A DNA stretch of 64,000 bases from the NCBI RefSeq assembly GCF_017832355.1, contig NZ_JAFIBY010000003.1, positions 1-64,000 on the forward strand, read 5' to 3'. Position numbers and translations under genes: made by a program. Origin of the DNA: Serratia sp. PL17. Lineage in GTDB: Bacteria > Pseudomonadota > Gammaproteobacteria > Enterobacterales > Enterobacteriaceae. Below the pieces are notes generated by a model. It saw only the letters and a list, made by a program, of their open reading frames with translations. It had not been told where the DNA came from and did no database searches. Within the stretch, counting starts at the first letter, position 1; the number at the start of each line of letters is the position of its first letter. Below are positions 11,328 through 19,472 of this stretch, piece after piece.

Positions 11328-12602
11328 ATGGCTCATTTCTGCTTGCGTACTAACCATAGGATCACCGGGGTCGCACTGGCCGTGCTGCTGGGCCTGCCCC
11401 TTTCTGCCAGCGCCACTACCCGCATTACCTTCGCCAACTATTTGCCGAATGATTACATCAATAAGGTGATTAAAGATTTTGAAGCGGCGCACCCAGACAT
11501 TCAGGTGCAGTCGATTAAATGCGGCTTCTCTGACTGCCACCAAAAGCTGACGACCGCGTTGGCCGTCGGCCAAGGTGCCGCCGATATCTTCAGCGTCAGC
11601 ACCATTAAGCTGGGCAGCTTCGCCAACTCCGGTGGTCTGAACAACCTGAGCGCCCCACCGTTCAGCATCGACAGCCAGGGCTGGCAGTTTGATCCTTCAA
11701 TGATCAGTCTGGCAAAAGGCAACGACGGCAACATCTATGGTGTGCCTTACGATACCGGCCCGGTAATCATGATCTACCGGAACGACATGGTGCAAAAGGC
11801 GGGGACGAAGATTGAGGACATCACCAAAAGTTGGGACAGTTTTATCGCCTTTGGTGAGAAATTGAAAAAAGAGCAAGGCGCTTACCTGTTGCCTGCCGCC
11901 ACCAGCCTGATCAACCCACTCGTGGTGGGCATGAACAGTGAACCGGGCAAACCCGTGTACACCAAAGACGGTAAACCCAACCTCGACTCCCCTCAAATCA
12001 AACAGTTGATGACGGTCATCAAAACGCTGTATGACAAAGGATTAGCCGCCTCGCTCGACGGCTCAACCAATTCGCAGGAATACATCAAGCTGTACCGTCA
12101 GGGGAAACTGTTCGCAGATATCGACGGCCCCTGGGACGAAGGCCGTATTGAGCAAGAATTGGATCCGGACGGTGCCAAAGCCGGGTTGTGGCGCGTGACC
12201 GACGTACCGGGCAACATCAAGGTCAATGCTGGCGGCACCACGCTGGTGATCCCGAAACAAAGCAAAAACGCCGAAGCGGCCTGGCAGTTCATTCAATACT
12301 TTATGCAACGTGACGTGGTGATCGACGCGGCCAAAACCGCCGGTACCTTACCTGCCCGTCTCGACGTGTATAACGCGCCCTACTTTGACACGCCGAGTCG
12401 CATTCTCGGCGGCCAACATTCGATGCGCTACTACGCCAGTCTGGTGCCGGACCTGAAGCCAGTTGCCTCAGCGCCGGAAGATAACATCGCCAACGAAATT
12501 CTCAATGAAGCGGCGAAGAAAATTCTGGTGCAGCATCAGGATATCGACAGCACCCTGCGCGATGCCAACAAGCTGCTCGAGCGGCGGATGCGCGCGTTGT
12601 AA
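11328..12602 (+). CDS. ABC importer substrate-binding protein (sugar family 1)
   Basis: This 424-residue protein has a signal peptide cleaved near ASA-TT (residue 29) and the periplasmic-binding fold of the MalE/UgpB class (ITFANYLPNDYINKVIKDFEAAHPDIQV, GVPYDTGPVIMIYRND, a C-terminal helix-rich lobe). It should bind the solute for the two permeases downstream. The close pair Cys65 and Cys70 (KCGFSDC) could form a disulfide. A GGGG stretch precedes ATG 11328. It is first in a LacI-controlled operon that also encodes an aminopeptidase, so the ligand may be a glycoconjugate or peptide-like solute rather than a simple sugar; the ligand itself cannot be read from sequence. Confidence 0.88.
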   Translation: MAHFCLRTNHRITGVALAVLLGLPLSASATTRITFANYLPNDYINKVIKDFEAAHPDIQVQSIKCGFSDCHQKLTTALAVGQGAADIFSVSTIKLGSFANSGGLNNLSAPPFSIDSQGWQFDPSMISLAKGNDGNIYGVPYDTGPVIMIYRNDMVQKAGTKIEDITKSWDSFIAFGEKLKKEQGAYLLPAATSLINPLVVGMNSEPGKPVYTKDGKPNLDSPQIKQLMTVIKTLYDKGLAASLDGSTNSQEYIKLYRQGKLFADIDGPWDEGRIEQELDPDGAKAGLWRVTDVPGNIKVNAGGTTLVIPKQSKNAEAAWQFIQYFMQRDVVIDAAKTAGTLPARLDVYNAPYFDTPSRILGGQHSMRYYASLVPDLKPVASAPEDNIANEILNEAAKKILVQHQDIDSTLRDANKLLERRMRAL

Positions 12603-12606
12603 TCAT

Positions 12607-12732
12607 CTATATCCGTCATATTTCAAGCTGCAGGTGTGTTGGCTTCAAGCACTCCCCCCAGTCACTTACTTATGTAAGCTCCTGGGGACCCATGCTCTTG
12701 CCGCCTTCCTGCAACTCGAATTATTTAGGATA
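12607..12732 (+). repeat. ERIC element (enterobacterial repetitive intergenic consensus)
   Basis: The core CAGTCACTTACTTATGTAAGCTCCTGGGGACCC is nearly the ERIC consensus; the part TATGTAAGCTCCTGGGGA matches the ERIC1R primer. The outer arms, TATATCCGTCATATTTCAAG and CTCGAATTATTTAGGATATA, are imperfect inverted repeats. It lies between the binding-protein gene and the first permease gene, where its RNA hairpin could affect relative expression by processing. Confidence 0.9.
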
Positions 12733-12788
12733 TAACTCCAGCGTTTTTTTGACGCCGATTTTATATTTTCCACCGGTTCGGGGAGTCT

Positions 12789-13730
12789 ATGCGTAAGCGA
12801 TTTTTCAAAGGGCTGCTGCACGATCACCGCACCGCCTACCTGCTGTTGCTGCCGTTTATGCTGCTGTTCGCGGTGTTTAACGCGTTCCCGATCTTCTTTT
12901 CGGCGTTTCTGTCATTTCAGTCGTGGAACCCGGTAAAGGGCCTCAGTTCGATGAAGTTTGTCGGGCTGGATAACTTTTACTACGCCTTCACCGACGATGC
13001 CTTCTGGGTGTCGCTGGTCAACACCATCAAAATCACGCTGGTGTCGGGCCTGTGCCAGCATCTGTTTGCGATTACGCTGGCTTACTCCTTGCTGCATATC
13101 ATCGTGCGCGGCAGACGTTTTCTGAAGGCAGCCATCTTCCTGCCCTACATTACCTCTTCCGTGGCCGTTAGCCTGATTGTGTTTAACCTGTTTTCCCCCG
13201 TCGGCATGGTTAACGAACTGCTCGGCGGGTTAGCAACCAAACTGCACCTCGGCACGTTAGCCGCCGCATTGCCCATCAACTTCTTTGACAGCGACTGGAT
13301 CCGTTTCACCATCGCCAATCAGGTGACCTGGAAATTTACCGGCATCAATACGGTGATTTACATGACCGGCCTGGCGTCTATCTCACCGGACCTGTACGAG
13401 GCCATTGAGCTGGACGGTGCGAGCCGTTGGCAGAAATTCCGCTATATCGCGCTGCCGCTGTTGGCACCTTTTATCTTCTTCGCCACGCTGATGACGCTGA
13501 TTGGCAACATGCAGTTGTTCAACGAACCGATGATCTTGACCCAGGGTACGGGCGGCGTTGACAACAGCGGCCTCACGGTGTCGATGTACGTCTACAAAAC
13601 CGGCTGGTCCTACCTGGATATGGGAACGGCTTCGGCGATTTCCTGGATCTTGTTCCTGTTGATAGCCGTAGTCAGTGCCTTGGTGTTTTGGGGCTTCGGC
13701 AACCGGGGAGGTGTGAAAAATGATCGCTGA
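12789..13730 (+). CDS. ABC sugar-type permease, MalF/UgpA class
   Basis: The 313-residue inner-membrane protein has six predicted transmembrane segments (first about residues 16-38) and the EAA loop DLYEAIELDGASRWQKFRYIALPLL that contacts the ATPase. It pairs with the next gene to form the heterodimeric channel. GGGAG precedes the ATG. It follows the ERIC element and overlaps the next gene by 11 bases. Confidence 0.9.
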   Translation: MRKRFFKGLLHDHRTAYLLLLPFMLLFAVFNAFPIFFSAFLSFQSWNPVKGLSSMKFVGLDNFYYAFTDDAFWVSLVNTIKITLVSGLCQHLFAITLAYSLLHIIVRGRRFLKAAIFLPYITSSVAVSLIVFNLFSPVGMVNELLGGLATKLHLGTLAAALPINFFDSDWIRFTIANQVTWKFTGINTVIYMTGLASISPDLYEAIELDGASRWQKFRYIALPLLAPFIFFATLMTLIGNMQLFNEPMILTQGTGGVDNSGLTVSMYVYKTGWSYLDMGTASAISWILFLLIAVVSALVFWGFGNRGGVKNDR

Positions 13731-14553
13731 AGGCCGCCGTTTCGACACCGGAAAACTGGTGATTTATCTGTTGGTATCCCTGTTCGCGTCGTTGTCGCTG
13801 TTTCCGTTCTATTGGTCTGCCTTGCTGGCGACGCAGGACACCCGCAGCATCATGGGCATGTCTCTCCGCTTTGGCACGCATCTGGTGGAAAACTTCCGCG
13901 GGTTGGAACAACAGGTTCCGTTTACCCGTTCGCTGCTTAACACCCTGTATGTCACCGCCATGGCCACCTTGACCAGCGTGTTGGTTTCCGCTGCTGCGGG
14001 CTACGCTTTCAGCGTTTACCAGTTCAAGGGGAAGAAGGTGCTGTTCACTACGCTGATGCTGACCATGATGGTCCCCAGCGTGGTCAATCTGGTGCCTTAC
14101 TTCTTCGTCATCAAAAGCGTGGGCCTGCTCGACCAGTTCGCCGCCGTTTGGCTGCCTGCCGGGGTAAACATCTTCGGTATCTTCCTGGTTCGCCAATACG
14201 TGAGCGCCTCATTACCCAGCGAAATCCTCGACAGTGCACGCATGGACGGCCTGAATGAATTACAGATTTTCTTGCGAATCGGCCTGCCTTTGATGCGCCC
14301 AGCATTGCTGACCGTGGCGATCGTTGTGGTGGTCGACACCTGGAACAACTTCATGCTGCCGTTGGTGGCGTTACAGTCACCGGATAAACAAATTCTTCAA
14401 TTGGTACTGCGCAGCCTGAGCGGAGCCACCGCCACGCCGTGGAACCTGGTAATGACCGGCAGCTTCCTGGCCATCGTGCCACTGCTGATTGCCTTTATCT
14501 TCTCGTCCAAACAAATGATGGAGAGCCTCACGCGTGGGGCGGTCAAAGGGTAA
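13720..14553 (+). CDS. ABC sugar-type permease, MalG/UgpE class
   Basis: The 277-residue protein is the second permease, with six transmembrane segments and the EAA loop EILDSARMDGLNELQIFLRIGLPLM. Its start lies inside the end of the previous gene, behind a strong GGGGAGGTG site, so the pair is translationally coupled. Together with the binding protein and the ATPase at 15966 it completes a carbohydrate-uptake-type-1 importer. Confidence 0.9.
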   Translation: MIAEGRRFDTGKLVIYLLVSLFASLSLFPFYWSALLATQDTRSIMGMSLRFGTHLVENFRGLEQQVPFTRSLLNTLYVTAMATLTSVLVSAAAGYAFSVYQFKGKKVLFTTLMLTMMVPSVVNLVPYFFVIKSVGLLDQFAAVWLPAGVNIFGIFLVRQYVSASLPSEILDSARMDGLNELQIFLRIGLPLMRPALLTVAIVVVVDTWNNFMLPLVALQSPDKQILQLVLRSLSGATATPWNLVMTGSFLAIVPLLIAFIFSSKQMMESLTRGAVKG

Positions 14554-14556
14554 CTT

Positions 14557-15966
14557 ATGCAATCAATCGATATTTACAGCGTAAAGGGCGCGGCTGCGCA
14601 CCAGCACGTCATCCTGTTTGCTGCCACAGAGGAGCAACTGCCCGCCACACTGCAAGATGCCGGGCTGCAACGGGCAAGCGTCGGTGTACTTTATCCACTG
14701 GGTGAAGGGCGATTTGGCCTCAACGTCGGCCCCCGTCTGACCCCTGCCGCGCTGCAAGATGCCGGGGCCGTTATCGCCGCCGGGCAAAAAGACTTTGGGC
14801 TGCAGCAGTTGCGACTGACGTTGGTCCCGGAACTGACAGCAGACGATGAAACCTGGCGCTGGCTGCTGTTTGGTTTGCGTCTCGGCGCTTACCGCTATCA
14901 GCATCATGCCAGCGTAACGCTGGCCGATCCGACGCTGCGGCTGGGCAGCCAAGATGCCGCAACGCTAGCCTTGTGCGATTGGGCAAACCTGCATGCCGAG
15001 GGCGTGATCGCCGGCCGCGAGCTGATGAACAAACCCGCCAATATTCTCTACCCTGAAAGCTTCGTGGAGGCCGTCGCGCAATTGCCGTTTAGCCATCTGC
15101 ATCAGGAGGTGTTAGGGGATGAACAAATGGCCGCGCTAGGCTTTGGCGGTCTGCTGGGCGTTGGCCAGGGCAGTGCCCGGGCATCGCAGTTGCTGATACT
15201 CGATCACCATCCAGCCAATGCTCGCCACACCCTGGCGCTGGTCGGCAAAGGCGTGACCTTCGACAGCGGGGGCATCAGTATCAAAGGCGCGGCGCGCATG
15301 AGCACCATGAAGTTTGATATGGGCGGTGCAGCCGCGGTCGTGGGCGCAATGCGTATCATCGACGCGCTGCAATTGCCGATCCGTGTCATTGGCCTGTGCG
15401 GGCTGGTGGAAAACATGCCCTCTTCACGCGCCCAGCGCCCTGGCGACGTTGTAACCATGCACAACGGCAAATCGGTGGAAATCATTTCGACTGATGCCGA
15501 AGGACGCATGGTGTTGGCGGACGTCATCAGTTATGCCCAGCAACGCTTCCAACCGGACTATCTGTTGGATATTGCGACCCTGACCGGTGGTGCAGGCGTA
15601 GCGCTAGGCAAGGAATATGCCGCCATGATGGGCAACGACGATGCGTTTCTGGCTCAGGTTACCCAAGCAGGCAACGCTAGCGCAGAACCGGTATGGCCCA
15701 TGCCGCACGGCGGCTGGTATCGCGGTGTGCTGAAATCTGAATTTGCCGATTATCGCCACGGTGGCGAGGATCCGCACGGCAGCCCGTGCGTGGCCGCAAC
15801 CTTTATCAGCGAATTCGTACAGCCGGGTCAGCGCTGGGCGCACCTGGACATCGCCGCCATGTCGACGGATATGCCGCACCGCAAGCTGTACGCCAACGGC
15901 GCATCCTCATTCGGCGTGCTATTGCTGGCACGGCTCAGTTCCCTGCTTGCCCAAACGGAGCACTGA
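14557..15966 (+). CDS. M17 leucyl aminopeptidase family metalloprotease
   Basis: The 469-residue protein has the C-terminal M17 catalytic domain: VGKGVTFDSGGISIKG with the metal lysine and aspartate, MKFDMGGAAAV, and STDAEGRMVLAD, a slight variant of the NTDAEGRL signature. M17 enzymes are cytoplasmic two-metal hexamers that remove N-terminal residues from peptides. The N-terminal domain (residues 1-150) is not like PepA and probably sets specificity. The gene lies inside an ABC importer operon, between permease and ATPase genes, with a one-base TGATG overlap to the ATPase. That placement is unusual and suggests that the imported solute carries a peptide part. Confidence 0.88.
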   Translation: MQSIDIYSVKGAAAHQHVILFAATEEQLPATLQDAGLQRASVGVLYPLGEGRFGLNVGPRLTPAALQDAGAVIAAGQKDFGLQQLRLTLVPELTADDETWRWLLFGLRLGAYRYQHHASVTLADPTLRLGSQDAATLALCDWANLHAEGVIAGRELMNKPANILYPESFVEAVAQLPFSHLHQEVLGDEQMAALGFGGLLGVGQGSARASQLLILDHHPANARHTLALVGKGVTFDSGGISIKGAARMSTMKFDMGGAAAVVGAMRIIDALQLPIRVIGLCGLVENMPSSRAQRPGDVVTMHNGKSVEIISTDAEGRMVLADVISYAQQRFQPDYLLDIATLTGGAGVALGKEYAAMMGNDDAFLAQVTQAGNASAEPVWPMPHGGWYRGVLKSEFADYRHGGEDPHGSPCVAATFISEFVQPGQRWAHLDIAAMSTDMPHRKLYANGASSFGVLLLARLSSLLAQTEH

Positions 15967-17099
15967 TGGCTTACGTAGAACTGGTTGATATCAACAAACG
16001 CTATGACAACGGCTATCAGGCCGCCAGCAACGTCAATCTGCAGGTGGAGAAAGGCGAGTTTGTGGTGCTGCTCGGTCCGTCAGGCTGCGGCAAATCTACC
16101 ACGCTGCGGATGATTGCCGGGTTGGAAACCCTGTCTTCCGGTGAATTGCTGATCGACGGCGAACGCATGAATGACGTGCTGCCCAAATACCGCGACATCG
16201 CCATGGTATTCCAGAGCTATGCGCTGTACCCGCACATGACGGTGTACGAAAACATGGCGTTGTCGTTGAAAATTAAAGGAATGGCTAAAGCAGAGATCGC
16301 TAGCCAAATTGCGGCCGTTGCCGACATGCTGCATCTGACCGAGTTTCTAAAGGTCAAACCGGGCCAGCTTTCCGGCGGTCAACGCCAGCGTGTGGCGCTG
16401 GGGCGTGCCATCGTCCGGCGCCCCAAGGTATTCCTGTTTGATGAGCCGTTGTCCAATCTCGACGCCAAACTGCGTAATCGCATGCGCCAAGAGCTGTCGG
16501 CACTGCACAAGGCCATCGGTGCCACCATAATTTATGTCACTCATGACCAGGTTGAAGCCATGACCATGGCCGATAAAGTGGTGATCATGAATCAGGGTAA
16601 AGTACAGCAGATTGGCACACCGCTGGACCTCTATCACCGGCCAGTTAACCGCTTTGTCGCCGAGTTTATTGGCTCACCGCAGATGAACTTGTTCGATGTG
16701 CAGGTACAGGTTCAGGGGACGCAGATTGTGCTACAAGGCGATTCTGGCTTGCTGCTGCCCGTGAACACCGCCGAATTTCCGGCGCTGGCGACAAAAGCGG
16801 GCGAGTGGCTGACGCTGGGTTGCCGACCGGAAGCGAGCAGCATCAGCGCACCGCAGGTGGAACCGCACCTGCGCGGTACGCTGGTGTACAGTGAAAATCT
16901 GGGTGCAGAAAGCAATCTGTTTGTTCAGGGTGACAATGGCGCACAATACATCGTGAAGCAACACACTCAGCAGCACTACCCACAGGGTTTGCCGCTGGCG
17001 GTGACGCTGGATACCACTGCCCTGCACTTTTTTGACCCAAACAGCGGCGAGCGTCTGGCGCCACACGGGGAAACAGTGTTGCCGGCCGGCATTCTGTGA
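15966..17099 (+). CDS. ABC importer ATP-binding protein, MalK/UgpC class
   Basis: I chose ATG 15966 (MAYVELVDINKRY), overlapping the aminopeptidase stop by one base, giving 377 residues. It shows Walker A GPSGCGKST (37-45), the Q-loop MVFQSYALYPHM, signature LSGGQRQRVALGRA, Walker B VFLFDEPLSNLD and H-loop TH. The last 130 residues form the MOP/TOBE-like regulatory domain of the MalK group. It energises the permeases at 12789 and 13720; proteins of this class sometimes serve several importers. Confidence 0.92.
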   Translation: MAYVELVDINKRYDNGYQAASNVNLQVEKGEFVVLLGPSGCGKSTTLRMIAGLETLSSGELLIDGERMNDVLPKYRDIAMVFQSYALYPHMTVYENMALSLKIKGMAKAEIASQIAAVADMLHLTEFLKVKPGQLSGGQRQRVALGRAIVRRPKVFLFDEPLSNLDAKLRNRMRQELSALHKAIGATIIYVTHDQVEAMTMADKVVIMNQGKVQQIGTPLDLYHRPVNRFVAEFIGSPQMNLFDVQVQVQGTQIVLQGDSGLLLPVNTAEFPALATKAGEWLTLGCRPEASSISAPQVEPHLRGTLVYSENLGAESNLFVQGDNGAQYIVKQHTQQHYPQGLPLAVTLDTTALHFFDPNSGERLAPHGETVLPAGIL

Positions 17100-17159
17100 G
17101 ACCATACCGCCGCTGCCCCTCTTACCGCAGCGCCCCGTTTTCCGTTGAGTACTTGCGCC

Positions 17160-18152
17160 ATGCAGATTAAAAAAGTCACGTCTCACGATGTCGCCCGCGT
17201 AGCCGGCGTTTCACGCACCGTGGTTTCCCGCGCCTTTTCCAATCAAGGCCGGGTATCGCAAAAAAACCGTGAGTTGGTGATGCGTGTGGCCAGCCAGTTG
17301 GGCTATGCACCCGATGCGATTGCCCAAAGCCTGCATACCGGTAAAACCGGGTTTGTCGCGGTCGTGGTTAACCACTTTCATGATCTGTCTGATTTGGAAT
17401 TTTTCGATCGTTTGGTGGAGCAGTTGCAAAACAGCAACCGGCAGGCGGTGATGATCCGATTGGAAGGCATTGAAGATCCGGCCAACTACCTCAAACAAAC
17501 CATTTCTTATCATGTTGATTCCGCCGTGGTGTTCGCCGACAACATTAGCGCTCGCACAGCGAAAGATCTGTTCCGCATCGCCACACCGATTATGCTCAAT
17601 GGGTTAGCCGGCGACGCCCTGTGCGATGCGCTCAACGCCGATGAAGCACCCAGCCTGCAACAACTGGCAGCGCTAATGGCGCAAAAAGGCCAACAACATG
17701 TGGCGCTCCTTGGTGGGCGCAGCAGCGCCAAAGGCGAACAAGTGCGCCAGCAGACCTTTTTAGCCCATGCGGCCATACAGCAACTGCAGATCGTGGCGCA
17801 ACTCAGCGGCGACTACAGCTATCAAAGCGGTTTCAAACTGGCACCACAGCTGCTGGCAGCGCAACCGGCCCCACAGGCCATCTTTTGCACAGCCGATTCG
17901 ATGGCGATGGGTGTGATGGATTATATTCGTTTGCATACGCCGCTGCGCATCCCACAGGACGTCGCGGTCTACGGCTTTGACGATATCCCGATGGCCGCCT
18001 GGCCAAGCTACCAACTGACCTCGGTGCGCCGGGATATCAGCGCGATGATCGCCGCCATTGTCAGGCTGGTGGAGTTACGCAGCAGCAGCCCGCAGGCCGC
18101 ACCGCAGCAAGTGACCATTCCCACCGAACTGGTGGTGCGTGCCTCTTGCTGA
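17160..18152 (+). CDS. LacI-family transcriptional repressor of the island
   Basis: The 330-residue protein starts with a LacI headpiece (VTSHDVARVAGVSRTVVSRAF, hinge helix ending near residue 55) followed by the periplasmic-binding-protein-like sensor domain (FVAVVVNHFHDLSDLEFF; VAVYGFDDIPMAAWPSY). I chose ATG 17160 over a TTG at 17145 because the headpiece starts there. It is last in the importer operon. Its likely operators are the two identical palindromes at 11125 and 19299. A HTH residue pattern SRTVVSRA reads the operator half-site; the inducer is unknown. Confidence 0.9.
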   Translation: MQIKKVTSHDVARVAGVSRTVVSRAFSNQGRVSQKNRELVMRVASQLGYAPDAIAQSLHTGKTGFVAVVVNHFHDLSDLEFFDRLVEQLQNSNRQAVMIRLEGIEDPANYLKQTISYHVDSAVVFADNISARTAKDLFRIATPIMLNGLAGDALCDALNADEAPSLQQLAALMAQKGQQHVALLGGRSSAKGEQVRQQTFLAHAAIQQLQIVAQLSGDYSYQSGFKLAPQLLAAQPAPQAIFCTADSMAMGVMDYIRLHTPLRIPQDVAVYGFDDIPMAAWPSYQLTSVRRDISAMIAAIVRLVELRSSSPQAAPQQVTIPTELVVRASC

Positions 18153-18302
18153 ACGAGCCGCTTTCGGCGGTCCAGGCTGTCGTCATCCCCGTGAAAAGGC
18201 TATACCCGCAGGGATCGAACAGGGCCGCCCCGCGTTACCCCATGGATTCTGCTCTTGGGCGCAACATGCAGCGCCCCACCTCTTAACCCCCAGAGCACTG
18301 TG

Positions 18303-19229
18303 TCAACGGGTGGTTATAATCTCGGCATCGCGCAATTCTGGTGCCGCCATACCGGTTTGCCACAGCCAGTATTGGATGGGGCCTGGGCAGTTCAGGCTCA
18401 CCACCTTGTGATTGCCGTGTTTATCGACGGCATGGATCGTCACCCCTTCGGTATAACCGTCCTTCAGGTAGTTCAAATCTTCGATCGCTTCATACACCGC
18501 CTGATCCAGCGTCATCCCCATCTTCATGTACAACACGACGGCACGGCTGGTGCCGCAACGGATGGTCATTTCCCCGGTATGCGTGCAAGCACAAGCGCCG
18601 TAACGGCTGTCGGCATACGAACCGCTGCCGATAATTGGGCTATCCCCCAATCGCCCCGGATATTTCCACGCCCAACCCGAGGTAGACGTGGCTGCGCTCA
18701 GTGTTCCCCCGCCATCAAGCGCTAAAAACACCGTGGTGTCACGTACACGTTCGGGATCGGTGGCATTGTTAGACAGCCCGGCTAGCGGAATATTCGGCCA
18801 ATCACGTCGCTGTTCTGCGCTCATCGCCTGTTCCAGCTTGTCCCACCATACGCGTTTGGAATCGGCGATCAGGTTATCACCCGCCAGCGCGCCAATTTCG
18901 GCGGCAAACCGGGCGGCTCCGGCACCCACCAGAATTTCGTGGTTAAGATCTTCCATCACCCGGTACGCAACCTCCACCGGATGCAGGTAGCCTTGTAACG
19001 CCCCCACGGCACCGGTGCGCAAACTGTCGCCATCCATTACCGAGGCATCCAGTTCCATCTCACCCAATACGTTCGGCCAGCCACCGTAACCCACCGTTCG
19101 CACACTCGGGTCCAGTTCCACCAACTTGATGCCATCAACAATGGCGCGCAGGCCGTTGTGTCCCTGCTGCAGCCGTTCGGCAGACAGAGCGATGCCCGGA
19201 TGCCCTTCAGAATTTGCAATCACAATCAT
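18303..19229 (-). CDS. Ntn-hydrolase of the aspartylglucosaminidase/isoaspartyl peptidase family
   Basis: The 308-residue protein is an asparaginase-2-family N-terminal-nucleophile hydrolase. Self-cleavage would expose Thr165 (RVRDTTVFLALDGGG), and the following TSTSGWAWKYPGRLGDSPIIG motif matches glycosylasparaginase (TSTNGxxFKxxGRxGDSPI) more than plain isoaspartyl peptidase. Members hydrolyse GlcNAc-Asn bonds or beta-aspartyl peptides; no signal peptide is seen, so it acts in the cytoplasm. I chose ATG 19229 (MIVIANSEG), where the family starts. Promoter and operator O2 lie 70-125 bases upstream, tying it to the importer operon. Substrate is inference. Confidence 0.85.
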   Translation of the reverse strand: MIVIANSEGHPGIALSAERLQQGHNGLRAIVDGIKLVELDPSVRTVGYGGWPNVLGEMELDASVMDGDSLRTGAVGALQGYLHPVEVAYRVMEDLNHEILVGAGAARFAAEIGALAGDNLIADSKRVWWDKLEQAMSAEQRRDWPNIPLAGLSNNATDPERVRDTTVFLALDGGGTLSAATSTSGWAWKYPGRLGDSPIIGSGSYADSRYGACACTHTGEMTIRCGTSRAVVLYMKMGMTLDQAVYEAIEDLNYLKDGYTEGVTIHAVDKHGNHKVVSLNCPGPIQYWLWQTGMAAPELRDAEIITTR

Positions 19230-19298
19230 AGGGTTATGTTTCCTGCACGGCGTTGAGCGCCAAAAGAGATGCACCGGGGCCTCCGGTGATTGCCGCCA

Positions 19299-19316
19299 AT
19301 GGAACACGTGTTCCAT
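19299..19316. promoter_or_regulatory. LacI-family operator O2
   Basis: ATGGAACACGTGTTCCAT is identical to O1 at 11125-11142; here the palindrome extends two bases further on each side (CA...TG). It starts about ten bases downstream of the -10 for the Ntn-hydrolase promoter, so the repressor would block initiation. It may also affect the divergent esterase gene at 19473. Confidence 0.8.
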
Positions 19317-19326
19317 TGATGACTAA

Positions 19327-19355
19327 AAAGTATCGTTGCCCCGTTGAAAAGTCAA
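19327..19355 (-). promoter_or_regulatory. Sigma-70 promoter of the Ntn-hydrolase gene
   Basis: On the minus strand TTGACT (19355-19350) and TACTTT (19332-19327) are 17 bases apart, with the start expected near 19320. O2 follows directly. The same arrangement is seen at the importer promoter, including the distance from -10 to operator. Confidence 0.6.
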
Positions 19356-19472
19356 ACTCAGGCGGCGAAAAGCGTGGTGCAACACGTCTTTTCACTGCGT
19401 GCTGTGCGGACAGCAAACACCTGTCGTTCGACTACACTGTGATCTCGACCGCAAAACGCTTGAGGAGCCAAA

